64,000 nucleotides of DNA from CAVUWL01 sp963787415 (GTDB lineage Bacteria; Actinomycetota; Thermoleophilia; Solirubrobacterales; 70-9), in assembly GCA_963787415.1 (NCBI GenBank), contig CAWBCO010000003.1, positions 558,001-622,000 on the forward strand, written 5' to 3'. The notes under the pieces were generated by a model. That model was not told the DNA's origin. It saw only the letters and a program-made list of their open reading frames with translations, and ran no database searches. Shown piece after piece: positions 25,364 to 35,240 of this stretch (position 1 is the first letter of the stretch; the number at the start of each line of letters is the position of its first letter). Position numbers and translations under genes: made by a program.

Positions 25364-25525
25364 TGAAGGCGATGGATTACCGTGTGCCGTTGGGGTCAGG
25401 GATGGCCAACCGTTGAGACTTTAGATTCGAAGCGCTCGGTCAAGCCGCGGCTTCCTCGGCTTGGGATCGAGAGCCACCGCGACGGCAATAAAATCGCCAG
25501 GGTTCAAAATTCAACACAACAGACA

Positions 25526-27064
25526 ATGACTACCCGGATCAGCGCAGTCGCCCTTTGTTCAGCCCTGGTGCTGATCGCGTCGGCCTGCGGCGGGGGTTCA
25601 TCGTCTGTGAGCGGGGCGGCGACGTCGGTCCGCTCACAGGCCTCCCAGAAAGGGTCTGTGCGGGTGCCCGCAGGCGCGGCGAGTGCTAGTGCCGGCAGCG
25701 CCGAGCTAGTCGAATGGCCCGAGTTTGGGCTAGACCCCCAGCGCTATGACACGACGAATCGCCCGACCGGCATCACGGCGAAGAACCTGGGGCAGCTCAG
25801 CGTCCGCAGGGTGCAATTGCCTGGCACCGTGGACTCCTCGCCGATCTATCTACATGAAGTGATGGTCGGGGGAAAGCGGCGCGACGTTGTCGTCGTGACC
25901 ACAAGCTATGGCCGAACCGTCGCCATCGACGCCAGCAGCGGGGCGCTGCTTTGGACCTTCACCCCGCCCGGATACGGGGGCTGGGAGGGCAGCGCGCAGA
26001 TCACAAATGCCAGTCCAATTGCTGACCCCAACCACCGGTTCGTCTACGCGGCTTCACCGAATGGGTTAATCCACAAGCTCTCGATCTCAAGTGGGGCCGA
26101 GGACACCGAGGGAGCTTGGCCGGTAAGCATCACCCGCGACCCCAGCCACGAGAAGCTGGGGTCGGCCTTGAACCTCGACGGCCCTGACCTGATCGCGACC
26201 ACCAGCGGCTACATCGGAGATATTCCCATCTATCAGGGCCATCTGGTGCTAATTTCGCGCTCAAGCGGTGCGGTGCGGGGGGTCTTCAACACCCTCTGCG
26301 CGAATCGACACTCGATCATCGTTCCGACCAGCTGTCCGCAAAGCGATTCCGCGATCCTCTCCCGTGGCGGAGCCGTGATCGAGCCCGGCGGCGGGCGGCT
26401 CCTGATCGACACCGGCAACGCCAGCTGGAACGGCAGCACCGATTTCGGTGACAGCGTGCTTGAGCTCAGCTTTCCGAAGCTGGGCTTACGCCAGGCCTTC
26501 ACCCCGCTGGATCAGGAACGGCTCAACACGAGCGACCTGGATCTTGGTTCAAGCGCCCCGGCGCTGCTCGGCCAAGACCGGGTGCTGGTGGCTGGCAAGG
26601 ACGGAATCATGAGGGTCCTGAATCTGAGTCACCTCGATGGTCATCGACCCGGCTCGCGCGAGGTTCTGGGCGGTGAAGTGCAGACCCTGAGAACCCCCGG
26701 CGGGGGGGAGCTGTTCACGGTTCCTGCGGTCTTCCATCAGCGCTCCCGGACGACGGTATTCATTGCCGACGGCGAGGGAACGGCCGCCTATGTGTTGCGC
26801 GGCGGGCGCCTGCATGAGCGATGGTCCAACTCCACAGCGGGGACCAGCCCGGTGTTTGCGGGAGGGCTGCTCTATGTGTATGACCCAACCGCTGGGGGTA
26901 TCGATGTCTATTCGCGGGAATCACCTCGGCCGATCGCCAAGCTGAGCGGCAGCGCAGGGCACTGGAATAGTCCGATCGTCGTCGACGGCCACGTGGTTGA
27001 GCCCGAGGGCGATGCAAACCAACACGAATCCACCGGCACGCTCGACCTCTTCTCGATTGGCTAG
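25526..27064 (+). CDS. PQQ-type beta-propeller lipoprotein
   Basis: 512 residues from the ATG at 25526. The signal peptide ends in a lipobox (LIASAC), so the mature protein is lipid-anchored outside the membrane. After a Ser/Gly-rich linker comes an eight-bladed-propeller-like repeat series: SYGRTVAIDASSGALLWTF, ASPNGLIHKLSISSG and AGKDGIMRVLNLSHLDG mark three blades. These resemble quinoprotein dehydrogenases and BamB-like folds, but the Trp/Asp quinone-binding residues are not clear. A dehydrogenase role is therefore unproven, and it may be a scaffold or binding protein. Stands alone on the plus strand. Confidence 0.75.
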   Translation: MTTRISAVALCSALVLIASACGGGSSSVSGAATSVRSQASQKGSVRVPAGAASASAGSAELVEWPEFGLDPQRYDTTNRPTGITAKNLGQLSVRRVQLPGTVDSSPIYLHEVMVGGKRRDVVVVTTSYGRTVAIDASSGALLWTFTPPGYGGWEGSAQITNASPIADPNHRFVYAASPNGLIHKLSISSGAEDTEGAWPVSITRDPSHEKLGSALNLDGPDLIATTSGYIGDIPIYQGHLVLISRSSGAVRGVFNTLCANRHSIIVPTSCPQSDSAILSRGGAVIEPGGGRLLIDTGNASWNGSTDFGDSVLELSFPKLGLRQAFTPLDQERLNTSDLDLGSSAPALLGQDRVLVAGKDGIMRVLNLSHLDGHRPGSREVLGGEVQTLRTPGGGELFTVPAVFHQRSRTTVFIADGEGTAAYVLRGGRLHERWSNSTAGTSPVFAGGLLYVYDPTAGGIDVYSRESPRPIAKLSGSAGHWNSPIVVDGHVVEPEGDANQHESTGTLDLFSIG

Positions 27065-27279
27065 GACCTTCGATCGCAAGCCGACCGGGAGCGGCCCGGG
27101 CTGATTTTCGACCGAGCGAGGAATCGGCATTGGCTGGGTTTTAGCTAGCGGTCCCACCTAACGCGGTGGCACTTCGCTGCAGTTCTTCGTCGATCGCGAC
27201 TGCTGAGCGCGGGCAAGCCAAGCGTGCAGGCACCAATCTGCGTTCGGTGATTGGGTTGAGCGGCTATCGTGGCATTTGG

Positions 27280-28710
27280 ATGGCAGCCGCGAGCAAGAAA
27301 AAAGCGACCACGGAAGTGCAGCACCTGAGCAAGGCGGAGCGGGTGGCCCGAGGCAGGGCGGCGCGCAAGCTGGTGCCGCGCTCCAGTCACGGGGTCTATG
27401 AGCCAGCGGCTGATCGCGCCGACCCGGTCGAGCTGCTCGAGCGCCAGGCTGCAACCCGCGTGCCCGAGCTGGTGCCCATCCGCTACGGGCGAATGTTGGT
27501 TTCCCCGTTTACCTTCTATCGCGGGGCGGCATTGATCATGGCCGGTGACCTCGCGGGTACGCCACGAACGGAGCTCGCGGTGCAGTGCTGCGGAGATGCG
27601 CATCTCTCGAATTTCGGCGTCTTTGCCTCCCCCGAGCGCCAGCTCGTGTTCGATATCAATGATTTTGACGAGACCCTTCCGGGCCCCTGGGAGTGGGATG
27701 TCAAACGCTTGGCCGTGAGCATTCTGATCGCGGCCCAATACAACGGCTTTTCTGCCAGGGAGCAGGAAAAGGCGGTGCTCGATACCAGCGAGGAATATCG
27801 CGCCTCGATGGCAAGCTTCGCCAAAATGAAGAACCTCGAGGTCTGGTATGCCCACCTTGACATCGAGGCCGCGCTTGGCCAGCTTGGTCCGCAGTTCAAG
27901 CCCAAGATGGTCAAGCGAACCGAAAAGGCAATCGCCAAGGCCCGCACCCGCGACAGCATGTCAGCGTTCTCCAAGCTGACGCACGAAGTCGACGGACGGG
28001 CACGGATTCTCGCCGACCCGCCGCTGATTGTGCCAATCGATGACCTCGTGGAGGGAGCTGAAAGAGACGAAATGTTCGATGCGCTGCACGAACTGGTCCG
28101 CTCCTATCGCCAGACGCTGCAGTTTGACCGGCGAGTACTGCTCGAGCAGTTCGAGCTGGCCGACTTCGCCCGCAAGGTTGTCGGGGTGGGTAGCGTCGGC
28201 ACCCGTGCCTGGATCGCGCTTATGCTCGGTCTCGATGGTCAGGACCCCCTCTTCCTTCAGATGAAGGAGGCGGAGGCTTCGGTTCTTGAGGAGTTCCTCG
28301 AGCCAAGCGAGTTCAAAAATCACGGCGAGCGGGTTGTTACGGGCCAGCACTTAATGCAGGCGAGCAGCGACATTTTCCTGGGTTGGCTTCACGTCGAGTC
28401 GGGGCTCGATGAGAAAAAGCGGGATTTCTACGGGCGCCAGCTAAAGGATTGGAAGGGCTCCGCAGAAGTCGAGCAGATGGCTCCGAAAGGGCTTTCCGCC
28501 TACGGCCGCCTGTGCGGTTGGACCCTGGCTCGCGCCCACGCTCGCAGCGGCGATCGAATCGCGATCGCCTCCTACCTTGGTAGCGGATCAAGCTTTGATC
28601 GAGCGATCTTCAGCTTCTGCCGAGCTTACGCCGAGCAAAACGAAGAGGACTTTCGAGCCCTTGCCAAGGCGGTTGAGTCGGGCAAGATCAGCGCCGAGAC
28701 CGGGCTCTGA
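27280..28710 (+). CDS. DUF2252 protein (kinase-like fold)
   Basis: 476 residues from the ATG at 27280. The family core is present: VPIRYGRMLVSPFTFYRGAA, CCGDAHLSNFGVF and DINDFDETLPGPWEWDVKRL. GDAHLSNFG and DINDFDE resemble the catalytic loop and the metal-binding Asp of aminoglycoside-phosphotransferase-like kinases, so a small-molecule kinase role is plausible but unproven. The C-terminal ~250 residues are helical. The frame is open upstream to 27166 but lacks family similarity there. No partner gene is evident. Confidence 0.82.
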   Translation: MAAASKKKATTEVQHLSKAERVARGRAARKLVPRSSHGVYEPAADRADPVELLERQAATRVPELVPIRYGRMLVSPFTFYRGAALIMAGDLAGTPRTELAVQCCGDAHLSNFGVFASPERQLVFDINDFDETLPGPWEWDVKRLAVSILIAAQYNGFSAREQEKAVLDTSEEYRASMASFAKMKNLEVWYAHLDIEAALGQLGPQFKPKMVKRTEKAIAKARTRDSMSAFSKLTHEVDGRARILADPPLIVPIDDLVEGAERDEMFDALHELVRSYRQTLQFDRRVLLEQFELADFARKVVGVGSVGTRAWIALMLGLDGQDPLFLQMKEAEASVLEEFLEPSEFKNHGERVVTGQHLMQASSDIFLGWLHVESGLDEKKRDFYGRQLKDWKGSAEVEQMAPKGLSAYGRLCGWTLARAHARSGDRIAIASYLGSGSSFDRAIFSFCRAYAEQNEEDFRALAKAVESGKISAETGL

Positions 28711-28828
28711 GACGACAGAGGCCCCGAGGAAGGGCGCCGCGCCAGAGGAGGCCGCGACTCTGGCAGCCGTCGCTTTGCTGCACGACATCTGAACGGTAGG
28801 CCGGCGCAGCGGACGGGGTCGATAGCCG

Positions 28829-29551
28829 ATGCCAATTACCCATGCCGCAGCGGTTCACCGCCAAGAGGCCCTCCCTTTGCAGGGTTCGCTGTGGTGGGCG
28901 CCGCGACGGGCGAACTGGTGGATCGCCGTGCTCTTTGCGATCGGCTCGGGCTGTTTTTTGATTGGCCCATTCCCAGGATTCATCCGGCTCGTCGGCTCGG
29001 GCACGGACGGAGCAGTCTTTTTCATCGGCTCGCTCTTTTTCACCTGCGCTGCGTTGTTGCAATATCTGGAGACGGCCAACGCGCGCCGTGGCGGTCGTCT
29101 TCGGCTGATCACCTTGGAGCCCGCCAACCCCGACTGGTGGGCGACCTTGGCCCAGCTTGCCGGCACCCTCTTCTTTAACGCCAGCACCTTCCATGCATTG
29201 CAGGTGGGCCTCAGCAGCTCGGCCCAGGATCGCCTGATCTGGGCGCCGGACGCTCTCGGATCGGTCCTCTTTCTTGTGGCCGGCGTGATCGCCTGGAGTC
29301 AGGCGCCTGGCGCGGGCCAAGCACCGCGCCGCTCATACGCATGGTGGATCGCCGCCGTCAACCTCGGCGGTTGCATTGCCTTCGGGCTGGCGGCTATCGG
29401 TTCATTTGTCGTGCCCAAAAGTGGCGATGTTTTGGCCTTGGGGCCGGCGAACTTCCTCACCTCGCTCGGCGCCCTCGGATTCCTCATCGGGGCGATCCTG
29501 CTCCTTCCGGAGTCCGCCGCCGCTCGGAGCTCGAGAAGGAGCAGTGGATAG
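28829..29551 (+). CDS. Six-helix membrane protein, YrhK-like
   Basis: 240 residues with six hydrophobic segments. Two helices carry the YrhK-type pattern (AVLFAIGSGCFLIGPF and FFIGSLFFTCAALLQYLE). ANPDWWATLAQLAGTLFFN and NFLTSLGALGFLIGAILLL repeat related features, suggesting internal duplication. Function unknown. Follows DUF2252 by ~120 nt on the same strand. Confidence 0.65.
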   Translation: MPITHAAAVHRQEALPLQGSLWWAPRRANWWIAVLFAIGSGCFLIGPFPGFIRLVGSGTDGAVFFIGSLFFTCAALLQYLETANARRGGRLRLITLEPANPDWWATLAQLAGTLFFNASTFHALQVGLSSSAQDRLIWAPDALGSVLFLVAGVIAWSQAPGAGQAPRRSYAWWIAAVNLGGCIAFGLAAIGSFVVPKSGDVLALGPANFLTSLGALGFLIGAILLLPESAAARSSRRSSG

Positions 29552-29652
29552 GGGCGCTGGGTTCTTCGCGAGCCCTTGGTCTGGACTTCGACTTCGATCC
29601 TAGATTGGTGCCTTGGTCGCCGAGATAGGGACGCCGGGGGAAGCCGTTTCGC

Positions 29653-30612
29653 TCAGAAGATGGCGATCGGGTTCAGCGGAGATCCGGTTCCGCCCTTGAT
29701 CCGAAGCGGTGCCGCAGCAAATAGAAACTCCCAGCGGCCGCTTTGTTCACAGATCGGGAGCAGATCCTCAAATTGCAAATAGTCAAGCAAATGGACGCCC
29801 ATCGCGTTCAAGGCGAGGGCGTGGATCGGGAAGTCAATTCCCTCGGTGCTGCTCGGCGCGGTGTCGTTGTTGCCATCTGAACCGAGGACGGCAACGGCGC
29901 GATCGGACAGAAACTGTGCACAGCTTGGATGCAGACCAGCCTTTGCTTTGACCACGTCCCATGGACCATGCTCGCTGAGGCGCCGCGAGTGGCCGACCCG
30001 AACTAAGAGGATGTCTCCCGGGCGGACCATCGCGCCCTGTTTTTGCTCACACCCTTCGAGATCACCGGGGAGGACGTGCTCGCCGGGTTCCAGCCACTCA
30101 ACTCCGCGCCAGCCGGGGATGTCGAGGAGGACGCCGCGGCCGATGAGACCGTTGGCCAGAACTCCGATTGCATCCGCCGAGGCGCCGTCGGGAGTTAGCG
30201 AGGAGGCGGGCCTACCGTTGTAAAGAGTGCCGTCGAAGGCGACGTGGCAGAGGGCATCGATATGACTGTGTGACTCGTTGTGATAGTCGACCCCGATGTA
30301 GTCCTTGGCGAAGCGCAGCGAACCCGATCCGATATCGACGTCGCCGAGCATCGTCATGTGATGCTCGGCGGGCCTTGGGTTATCGATCCCGAGATGGGTG
30401 TTGAGCGGCAGGCTGAGGGTCACCGTCTCGCCGCTGTCTACGAGTCTGGTGGCCGCCAGAACCCGCTCGGGGGTGAGCTGGTTGAGGGCACCGCGCTCGT
30501 CTTCTTTGCCCCATCTTCCCCAGGTGCAGACGCTCGCAAAAAGAGCCCTGAACTGGGCTTCGCTGAGATCGAATGCGAGGTCGGAGGGCGGAGTTTCTTG
30601 GTCGTTGCGCAT
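29653..30612 (-). CDS. Cyclase family protein (kynurenine formamidase-like)
   Basis: 319 residues of the metal-dependent cyclase/hydrolase fold. The usual H-x-G-T-H-x-D-x-P-x-H metal motif appears as NESHSHIDALCHV, keeping His, Asp and His ligands. Motif RGVLLDIPGWRGVEWL and the closing DEVRxxG-like region with FPIHALALNAMGVHLLD are also family features. Such enzymes hydrolyse amides or lactones, for example formylkynurenine; the substrate is not clear here. Faces away from an LCP gene and converges with the YrhK-like gene. Confidence 0.82.
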   Translation of the reverse strand: MRNDQETPPSDLAFDLSEAQFRALFASVCTWGRWGKEDERGALNQLTPERVLAATRLVDSGETVTLSLPLNTHLGIDNPRPAEHHMTMLGDVDIGSGSLRFAKDYIGVDYHNESHSHIDALCHVAFDGTLYNGRPASSLTPDGASADAIGVLANGLIGRGVLLDIPGWRGVEWLEPGEHVLPGDLEGCEQKQGAMVRPGDILLVRVGHSRRLSEHGPWDVVKAKAGLHPSCAQFLSDRAVAVLGSDGNNDTAPSSTEGIDFPIHALALNAMGVHLLDYLQFEDLLPICEQSGRWEFLFAAAPLRIKGGTGSPLNPIAIF

Positions 30613-30937
30613 TCTCTTCAGTTCTCGATACTTCCACGCCCGGAGCTGGTCATCCTATCCATCGGCTACGGATCTCAGCCGGGGAAGCGACTTGGTCCGC
30701 CACCTCGCTGGTCCGGCCTGGGATGGGGCTGACCGGATTGGATTTACCCAGATTTGGGCGATCTGCTGGCAATCCAGGAGATGGAAATGGCAGCGACGGT
30801 TCTCCGATCAGCATCGGGACCGGGATCTATGGGAAAATAGGGATCCAGCCTCTCAGGGGCGATCAAGAATCGAGAAGCTGCGACGATGAACCGCCGCGTA
30901 TTGTCAAGACTCTGCCTGAAGTTCGTGGTTTAAAATT
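30613..30937. other. Divergent intergenic region
   Basis: Lies between the cyclase gene (minus) and the LCP gene (plus). No gene found. It presumably carries promoters for both; I do not see a clear sigma-70 pair or operator. Confidence 0.45.
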
Positions 30938-32731
30938 TTGAGCCCTCTGCCCCCGGATTCAGAGCCGAGCCCCGATCGCGATCCCGCCGCAGGTGAGCCA
31001 GTGGAGGAGGGCGCCGAGCAGGGAACAGATGAGCAGTTTGCCGCCGCGGCCGGCCTTCCCCAGAGCGGCGAAGCGCCCTCCGAGGTGACCCCTGCCACCG
31101 AGGAGCCCGAGCCTTCGACCGAGGAGCGGGGGGGAGATACCGAGCCGGTTGCACCGATCGTCCCCGCTGCCCTCCCGGTTACGCCAGAACCGAAGCTCGC
31201 CTCGGTGATCGGCGATAAGCCACCGAAGCGGCCGCGGTTGTGGCTGCGGTTTTTGATCGCTGGCCTCCTCATCGTTGCCACAACCGCGGCGGCCACCTCG
31301 ATCAGCATCCTCGATTACCTGGGCGGCATTGCCCACGCGCTCGCCCATAACGGGCGCCTGAGCCCGGTCGATAAGTTCCTTGCTCACGGCTACAGCGGGG
31401 GCCCGCAGACGCTGCTTCTGATCGGCTCAGACCGTCGGCCCAACAGTAGTACGAGCAAGAACGGGCTCTCCGACACGGTCTTGCTAATCCGCTTGGATCC
31501 CAGTCACAGCACGATCAACATGCTCTCGATCCCACGCGACCTCAAGGTCAACATCCCTGGATATGGGGTCGGCAAGTTCAATGCCGCCTATTCCGACGGT
31601 GGGCCCGAGCTCTCGCTGCGTACCCTCAAGCAGGTGACCGGACTTTCGGTCAACCACCTCTTCGTTGTCGATTTCAAGGGTTTTGCCGACGCCGTGGATG
31701 CGATTGGTTGCGTCTATGTTGACGTCGATCGGCACTACTACCACTCCAATGAAGGACTGCCGGTCGCCGAACAATATTCCGAAATCGACATCCCGGCCGG
31801 CTACCAGAAACTGTGTGGGAAAAAAGCACTCGAGTTTGTCCGCTACAGACACACCGATACAGACCTGGTCCGCGAGGCTCGCCAGCAGCAGTTCCTGCGC
31901 GATGCGCGCCAGGCGGTCCCGACTGAACAACTGATCAACCAGCGCACCCAGCTGATCAATATATTCACTAAATACACGACCTCTGACCTGCACTCCACCG
32001 AACAGCTACTTGAACTCCTGAAGCTGTTCGTTGAACTCAGAGAAGACTCAATCAAACAGATCCCCTTCCCTGCCATCCTTGAACCGGTTGTGGAAAATCA
32101 ACCCGATTACGTGACCGCCAATCCGAGCGCGATCCATCAGGTCGTCAGGCAATTTCTTTCCTCCGGACCGAACACGGGAAGTAGCGCTCTCCACGCCGCC
32201 AGCTCCTCCAAGTCGGGCAAGGCGAAGCACGCTTCGCCAGCTAAGACTGCCAGCTCAGCAGGGCTGAGCGAAGCAACAGAAGCCAGCGCCCAGATGGCAT
32301 CTGCGGCCGAGAGTCGGGTTCACTTTCCGGTCTTTTACCCGCGTAGGCTGCCGGTTGGCTCGACCTTCGCAGAACCTGTGCGCACTTACGGGCTGCGAGA
32401 TCAGGCTGAAAATCGCCACCTCGCCTACAAGATGGTGATGGAACTGCCGGCAGCCGCCTATACCGCCTACTTCGGGCTGCAGGGAATCGCCGGTTGGCCA
32501 GATCCACCGATCCTGAGCGGCCCGAGTGAACCGCTGACTCTGAACGGACGCCACTTTCAGGTCTATACCAACGGCGGGCGGATCCGGCTGATCGCCTGGC
32601 ACTCTGGTTCCAATACGTATTGGATCGATAACAGCCTCGTGCAGGTGCTGAGCAACAGCCAGATGCTCGGGGTCGCTCGCTCGCTGGCTGAGGTCAAGCC
32701 CAAGCCCAAGCGCCAAAGCCCAAGGCGCTAA
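30938..32731 (+). CDS. LytR-CpsA-Psr family cell-wall glycopolymer ligase
   Basis: 597 residues from a TTG start; no ATG is available before the conserved domain. An acidic, Pro-rich cytoplasmic tail (~1-95) and one membrane segment (FLIAGLLIVATTAAATSI) precede the LCP domain (~150-330). Conserved pieces are TLLLIGSDRR, SDTVLLIRLDP, MLSIPRDLKV, KFNAAYSDGG and ALEFVRYRHTDTDLVREARQQ, which include the Arg/Asp polyprenyl-phosphate site. It attaches secondary polymers to peptidoglycan on the outer face. The C-terminal ~250 residues are a Ser/Ala linker and a second domain of unknown role, longer than usual. Confidence 0.87.
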   Translation: MSPLPPDSEPSPDRDPAAGEPVEEGAEQGTDEQFAAAAGLPQSGEAPSEVTPATEEPEPSTEERGGDTEPVAPIVPAALPVTPEPKLASVIGDKPPKRPRLWLRFLIAGLLIVATTAAATSISILDYLGGIAHALAHNGRLSPVDKFLAHGYSGGPQTLLLIGSDRRPNSSTSKNGLSDTVLLIRLDPSHSTINMLSIPRDLKVNIPGYGVGKFNAAYSDGGPELSLRTLKQVTGLSVNHLFVVDFKGFADAVDAIGCVYVDVDRHYYHSNEGLPVAEQYSEIDIPAGYQKLCGKKALEFVRYRHTDTDLVREARQQQFLRDARQAVPTEQLINQRTQLINIFTKYTTSDLHSTEQLLELLKLFVELREDSIKQIPFPAILEPVVENQPDYVTANPSAIHQVVRQFLSSGPNTGSSALHAASSSKSGKAKHASPAKTASSAGLSEATEASAQMASAAESRVHFPVFYPRRLPVGSTFAEPVRTYGLRDQAENRHLAYKMVMELPAAAYTAYFGLQGIAGWPDPPILSGPSEPLTLNGRHFQVYTNGGRIRLIAWHSGSNTYWIDNSLVQVLSNSQMLGVARSLAEVKPKPKRQSPRR

Positions 32732-32786
32732 TCGGAGATGAGCGATCTGGATCGGATCGATCTGGGCTTTGGCCTGTTTCATATAG

Positions 32787-33467
32787 GTGGCCCGATTGAG
32801 GACTAGACCCGCGCAGGCAACGTCGATACTCGGCGGACTGCTCCTCGCCGCATTGCTGATTGTCGGCACGTTGGCCTCGGCGCCCGCCCGGGCGCGCCAG
32901 CTTGGGCCGGTGATCAAGGTCAGCGCTCGCGCCGACTCCTCGGTTGCCACGGCTCCCTACACGCTGCTTTTGGCCGGAGGATCTGGATCGCTGGATATCG
33001 AAATCTCACTCAGCGCCGACGGCCGCAGCTACCTGATCAAAGCCAACGGTCCGCTTGAAGTCGGCATCTCGGCCTGCTCCAACTCTCCCGGGGACCAAGA
33101 CCAGCTGGCCTGTCAGGCGCCCGCAATCGGCGCTTTCGAAGTCAACGGCGGGGGCGGGGGCGATCGGGAGCTGGTCGGCAAGACGGTAAAAGTGCCAGCC
33201 ACCCTGAGAGGCGGCTCGGGTAACGATTACCTGGTCGCCGGCGGAGGAAACGACACACTGATCGGAAGTGGAGGCGAAGACACACTGATCGGCGGTTCGG
33301 GTAGGGACCGGCTCTTTGGTGGTCCTGGCAACGACCTGCTGAAAGCCGGTCGCGGCGAAGATCTCCTCAATGGCGGTCCGGGAGAAGACACCTGTATCGG
33401 TCGCTCCACCCACGACACCTTGATTTCCTGTGAGGTGCAGAAGGGGCTACACGCAGGGTCTCCCTGA
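32787..33467 (+). CDS. Secreted calcium-binding RTX-repeat protein
   Basis: 226 residues, GTG start; a TTG nine bases later would also work. The signal peptide is ILGGLLLAALLIVGTLASAPARA. The C-terminal ~80 residues hold five or six hemolysin-type nonapeptides (GGSGNDYLV, GGGNDTLIG, GGEDTLIGG, GGPGNDLLK), which form a calcium-stabilised beta roll. The protein ends with two Cys (EDTCIG, LISCEV). A binding rather than toxic role is likely. Starts 55 nt after the LCP gene on the same strand. Confidence 0.83.
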   Translation: MARLRTRPAQATSILGGLLLAALLIVGTLASAPARARQLGPVIKVSARADSSVATAPYTLLLAGGSGSLDIEISLSADGRSYLIKANGPLEVGISACSNSPGDQDQLACQAPAIGAFEVNGGGGGDRELVGKTVKVPATLRGGSGNDYLVAGGGNDTLIGSGGEDTLIGGSGRDRLFGGPGNDLLKAGRGEDLLNGGPGEDTCIGRSTHDTLISCEVQKGLHAGSP

Positions 33468-33578
33468 GGCGGGGAGCGCCTCGATCAGGTTGACCGCTGC
33501 CTCGGGATAGAGGGCGGCTCGTTGGGTCTCAAGCCCCGGCGGCTCTCGCCCTGGCTACGGTCTGGGAACATCCGGGCG

Positions 33579-35162
33579 ATGAGCGAGGAGGGGACAAGCA
33601 GCGCAGCGGGGGAGCGAGAGGACCTGGCGGAGGTCTTGCGCCGTCGGGCGCTTACCCAAGATGACGCACGCCCAGCCGCGATAGATCGGCGTCATGCCAG
33701 CGGCGCCCGCACCGCGCGGGAAAACATCGCTGACCTGGTCGATTCGGGGTCTTTTGTGGAGTACGGCCGTTTCGCGATCGCCGCCCAGCGAGGGCGTCGC
33801 GAGGTCGAGGATCTGATCGAGCGCACGCCCGCTGACGGCCTTCTGGCCGGAACGGCGCGAATCAATGGCGAGCTCTTTGGCGAGCGCAGCGCCTGCGCGG
33901 TGCTCTCCTATGACTACACGGTGCTCGCCGGCACCCAAGGTGCGTTGGGCCACCGCAAGAAGGATCGCCTCTTTGAGCTGATCGAGCGGATGCGGCTGCC
34001 TACAGTCTTCTTCACCGAGGGCGGTGGGGGGCGACCTGGCGATACCGATTACCCGGTCGTTTCCGCCCTCGACACGCGGGCATTTGCGCTCTGGGCTCGG
34101 CTTTCTGGGCTGGTGCCACGCATCGCCGTGGTCGCAGGCCGCTGTTTTGCTGGTAACGCCGTGATCGCCGGTTGTTCTGATCTGATCGTTGCGACCGAGA
34201 ACGTCTCGCTAGGTATGGGTGGACCGGCGATGATCGAGGGTGGTGGCCTCGGCAAGGTCGACGCCGATCAGGTTGGGCCGCTTGAGATGCAGGCCGCAAA
34301 CGGCGTGGTCGATTTGATCGCCGCCGATGAGGCGGCTGCAACGGCGCTCACTAAGCGCTTGGTGTCTTATTTTCAGGGCATCATCCCGGCGGGTGCCGAG
34401 GCAGATCAGGATCGTCTTCGCGACCTCGTTCCCGAGCGTCAGAGGCGCGCCTACGCAGTGGGGCCGATCATCGAGACGCTGGTCGATGAGGGTACGCTGA
34501 CCGTCTTGCGCGAGCGCTTTGCGCCCGAGATGGTTACCGCTCTCGGCCGAATCCAGGGGCGGCCGCTCGGCGTGATCGCCAACGACACCCGCCACAAGGC
34601 GGGCGCGATAACCAGCGATGCCGCCGATAAGGCGGCTCGTTTCCTGCAGCTCTGCGACGCCTTTGGGCTGCCGATCATTTCGCTGGTCGACACCCCCGGG
34701 ATGATGGTTGGACCAGAGGCCGAGGCGACTGGCCTCGTCCGCCACACCTCGCGCCTGCTGATCGCCGGAGCCGCGCTGCGGGTCCCCCTGCTCGCTGTGA
34801 TCTTGCGTCGAGGCTATGGCCTTGGCGCTCAGGCGATGGTGGGCGGGAGCCTGCACGAGCCGCTCCTCACCGTGGCCTGGCCCGGTGCTCATCTTGGCCC
34901 GATGGGGCTGGCGGGGGCGGTCAAATTGGGGTTGGCGAAGGAGCTTGAGGCGATCGCTGACCTCGATCAGCGTGAGCAGCGAATTCGCGAGCTCACGGTC
35001 GCTGCCGAGCAAAATGCAAAGGCCCTCAATGCAGCCGCCCTATTTGAGATCGATGACGTGATCGACCCGGCCGAGACGCGTTCACTGATCGCCCGAACCC
35101 TGCAGGCGGCGACACAGCGGGAGCGACCGAAGCCCGAGCATCGCTTTGTTGATTCCTGGTAA
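33579..35162 (+). CDS. Acyl-CoA carboxyltransferase (propionyl/acetyl-CoA carboxylase beta)
   Basis: 527 residues from the ATG at 33579. Two crotonase-like carboxyltransferase domains are visible. The N-domain has SGARTARENIADLVDSGSF, FGERSACAVLSYDYTVLAGT and MGGPAMIEGGG. The C-domain has GRPLGVIANDTRHKAGAI, SLVDTPGMMVG and RRGYGLGAQAM, which shape the biotin and acyl-CoA pockets. It transfers the carboxyl group from biotin to an acyl-CoA. No biotin carboxylase alpha subunit is adjacent, so the partner is encoded elsewhere. The order of motifs is that of a fused two-domain beta subunit. Confidence 0.87.
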   Translation: MSEEGTSSAAGEREDLAEVLRRRALTQDDARPAAIDRRHASGARTARENIADLVDSGSFVEYGRFAIAAQRGRREVEDLIERTPADGLLAGTARINGELFGERSACAVLSYDYTVLAGTQGALGHRKKDRLFELIERMRLPTVFFTEGGGGRPGDTDYPVVSALDTRAFALWARLSGLVPRIAVVAGRCFAGNAVIAGCSDLIVATENVSLGMGGPAMIEGGGLGKVDADQVGPLEMQAANGVVDLIAADEAAATALTKRLVSYFQGIIPAGAEADQDRLRDLVPERQRRAYAVGPIIETLVDEGTLTVLRERFAPEMVTALGRIQGRPLGVIANDTRHKAGAITSDAADKAARFLQLCDAFGLPIISLVDTPGMMVGPEAEATGLVRHTSRLLIAGAALRVPLLAVILRRGYGLGAQAMVGGSLHEPLLTVAWPGAHLGPMGLAGAVKLGLAKELEAIADLDQREQRIRELTVAAEQNAKALNAAALFEIDDVIDPAETRSLIARTLQAATQRERPKPEHRFVDSW

Positions 35163-35240
35163 CGGGGCGCCGGCGCAGCGCGATCAAAGCCGAGCGGACT
35201 GCAGGGCGCGCTGCTCCCATTACTTCCATAGGATCGGCGT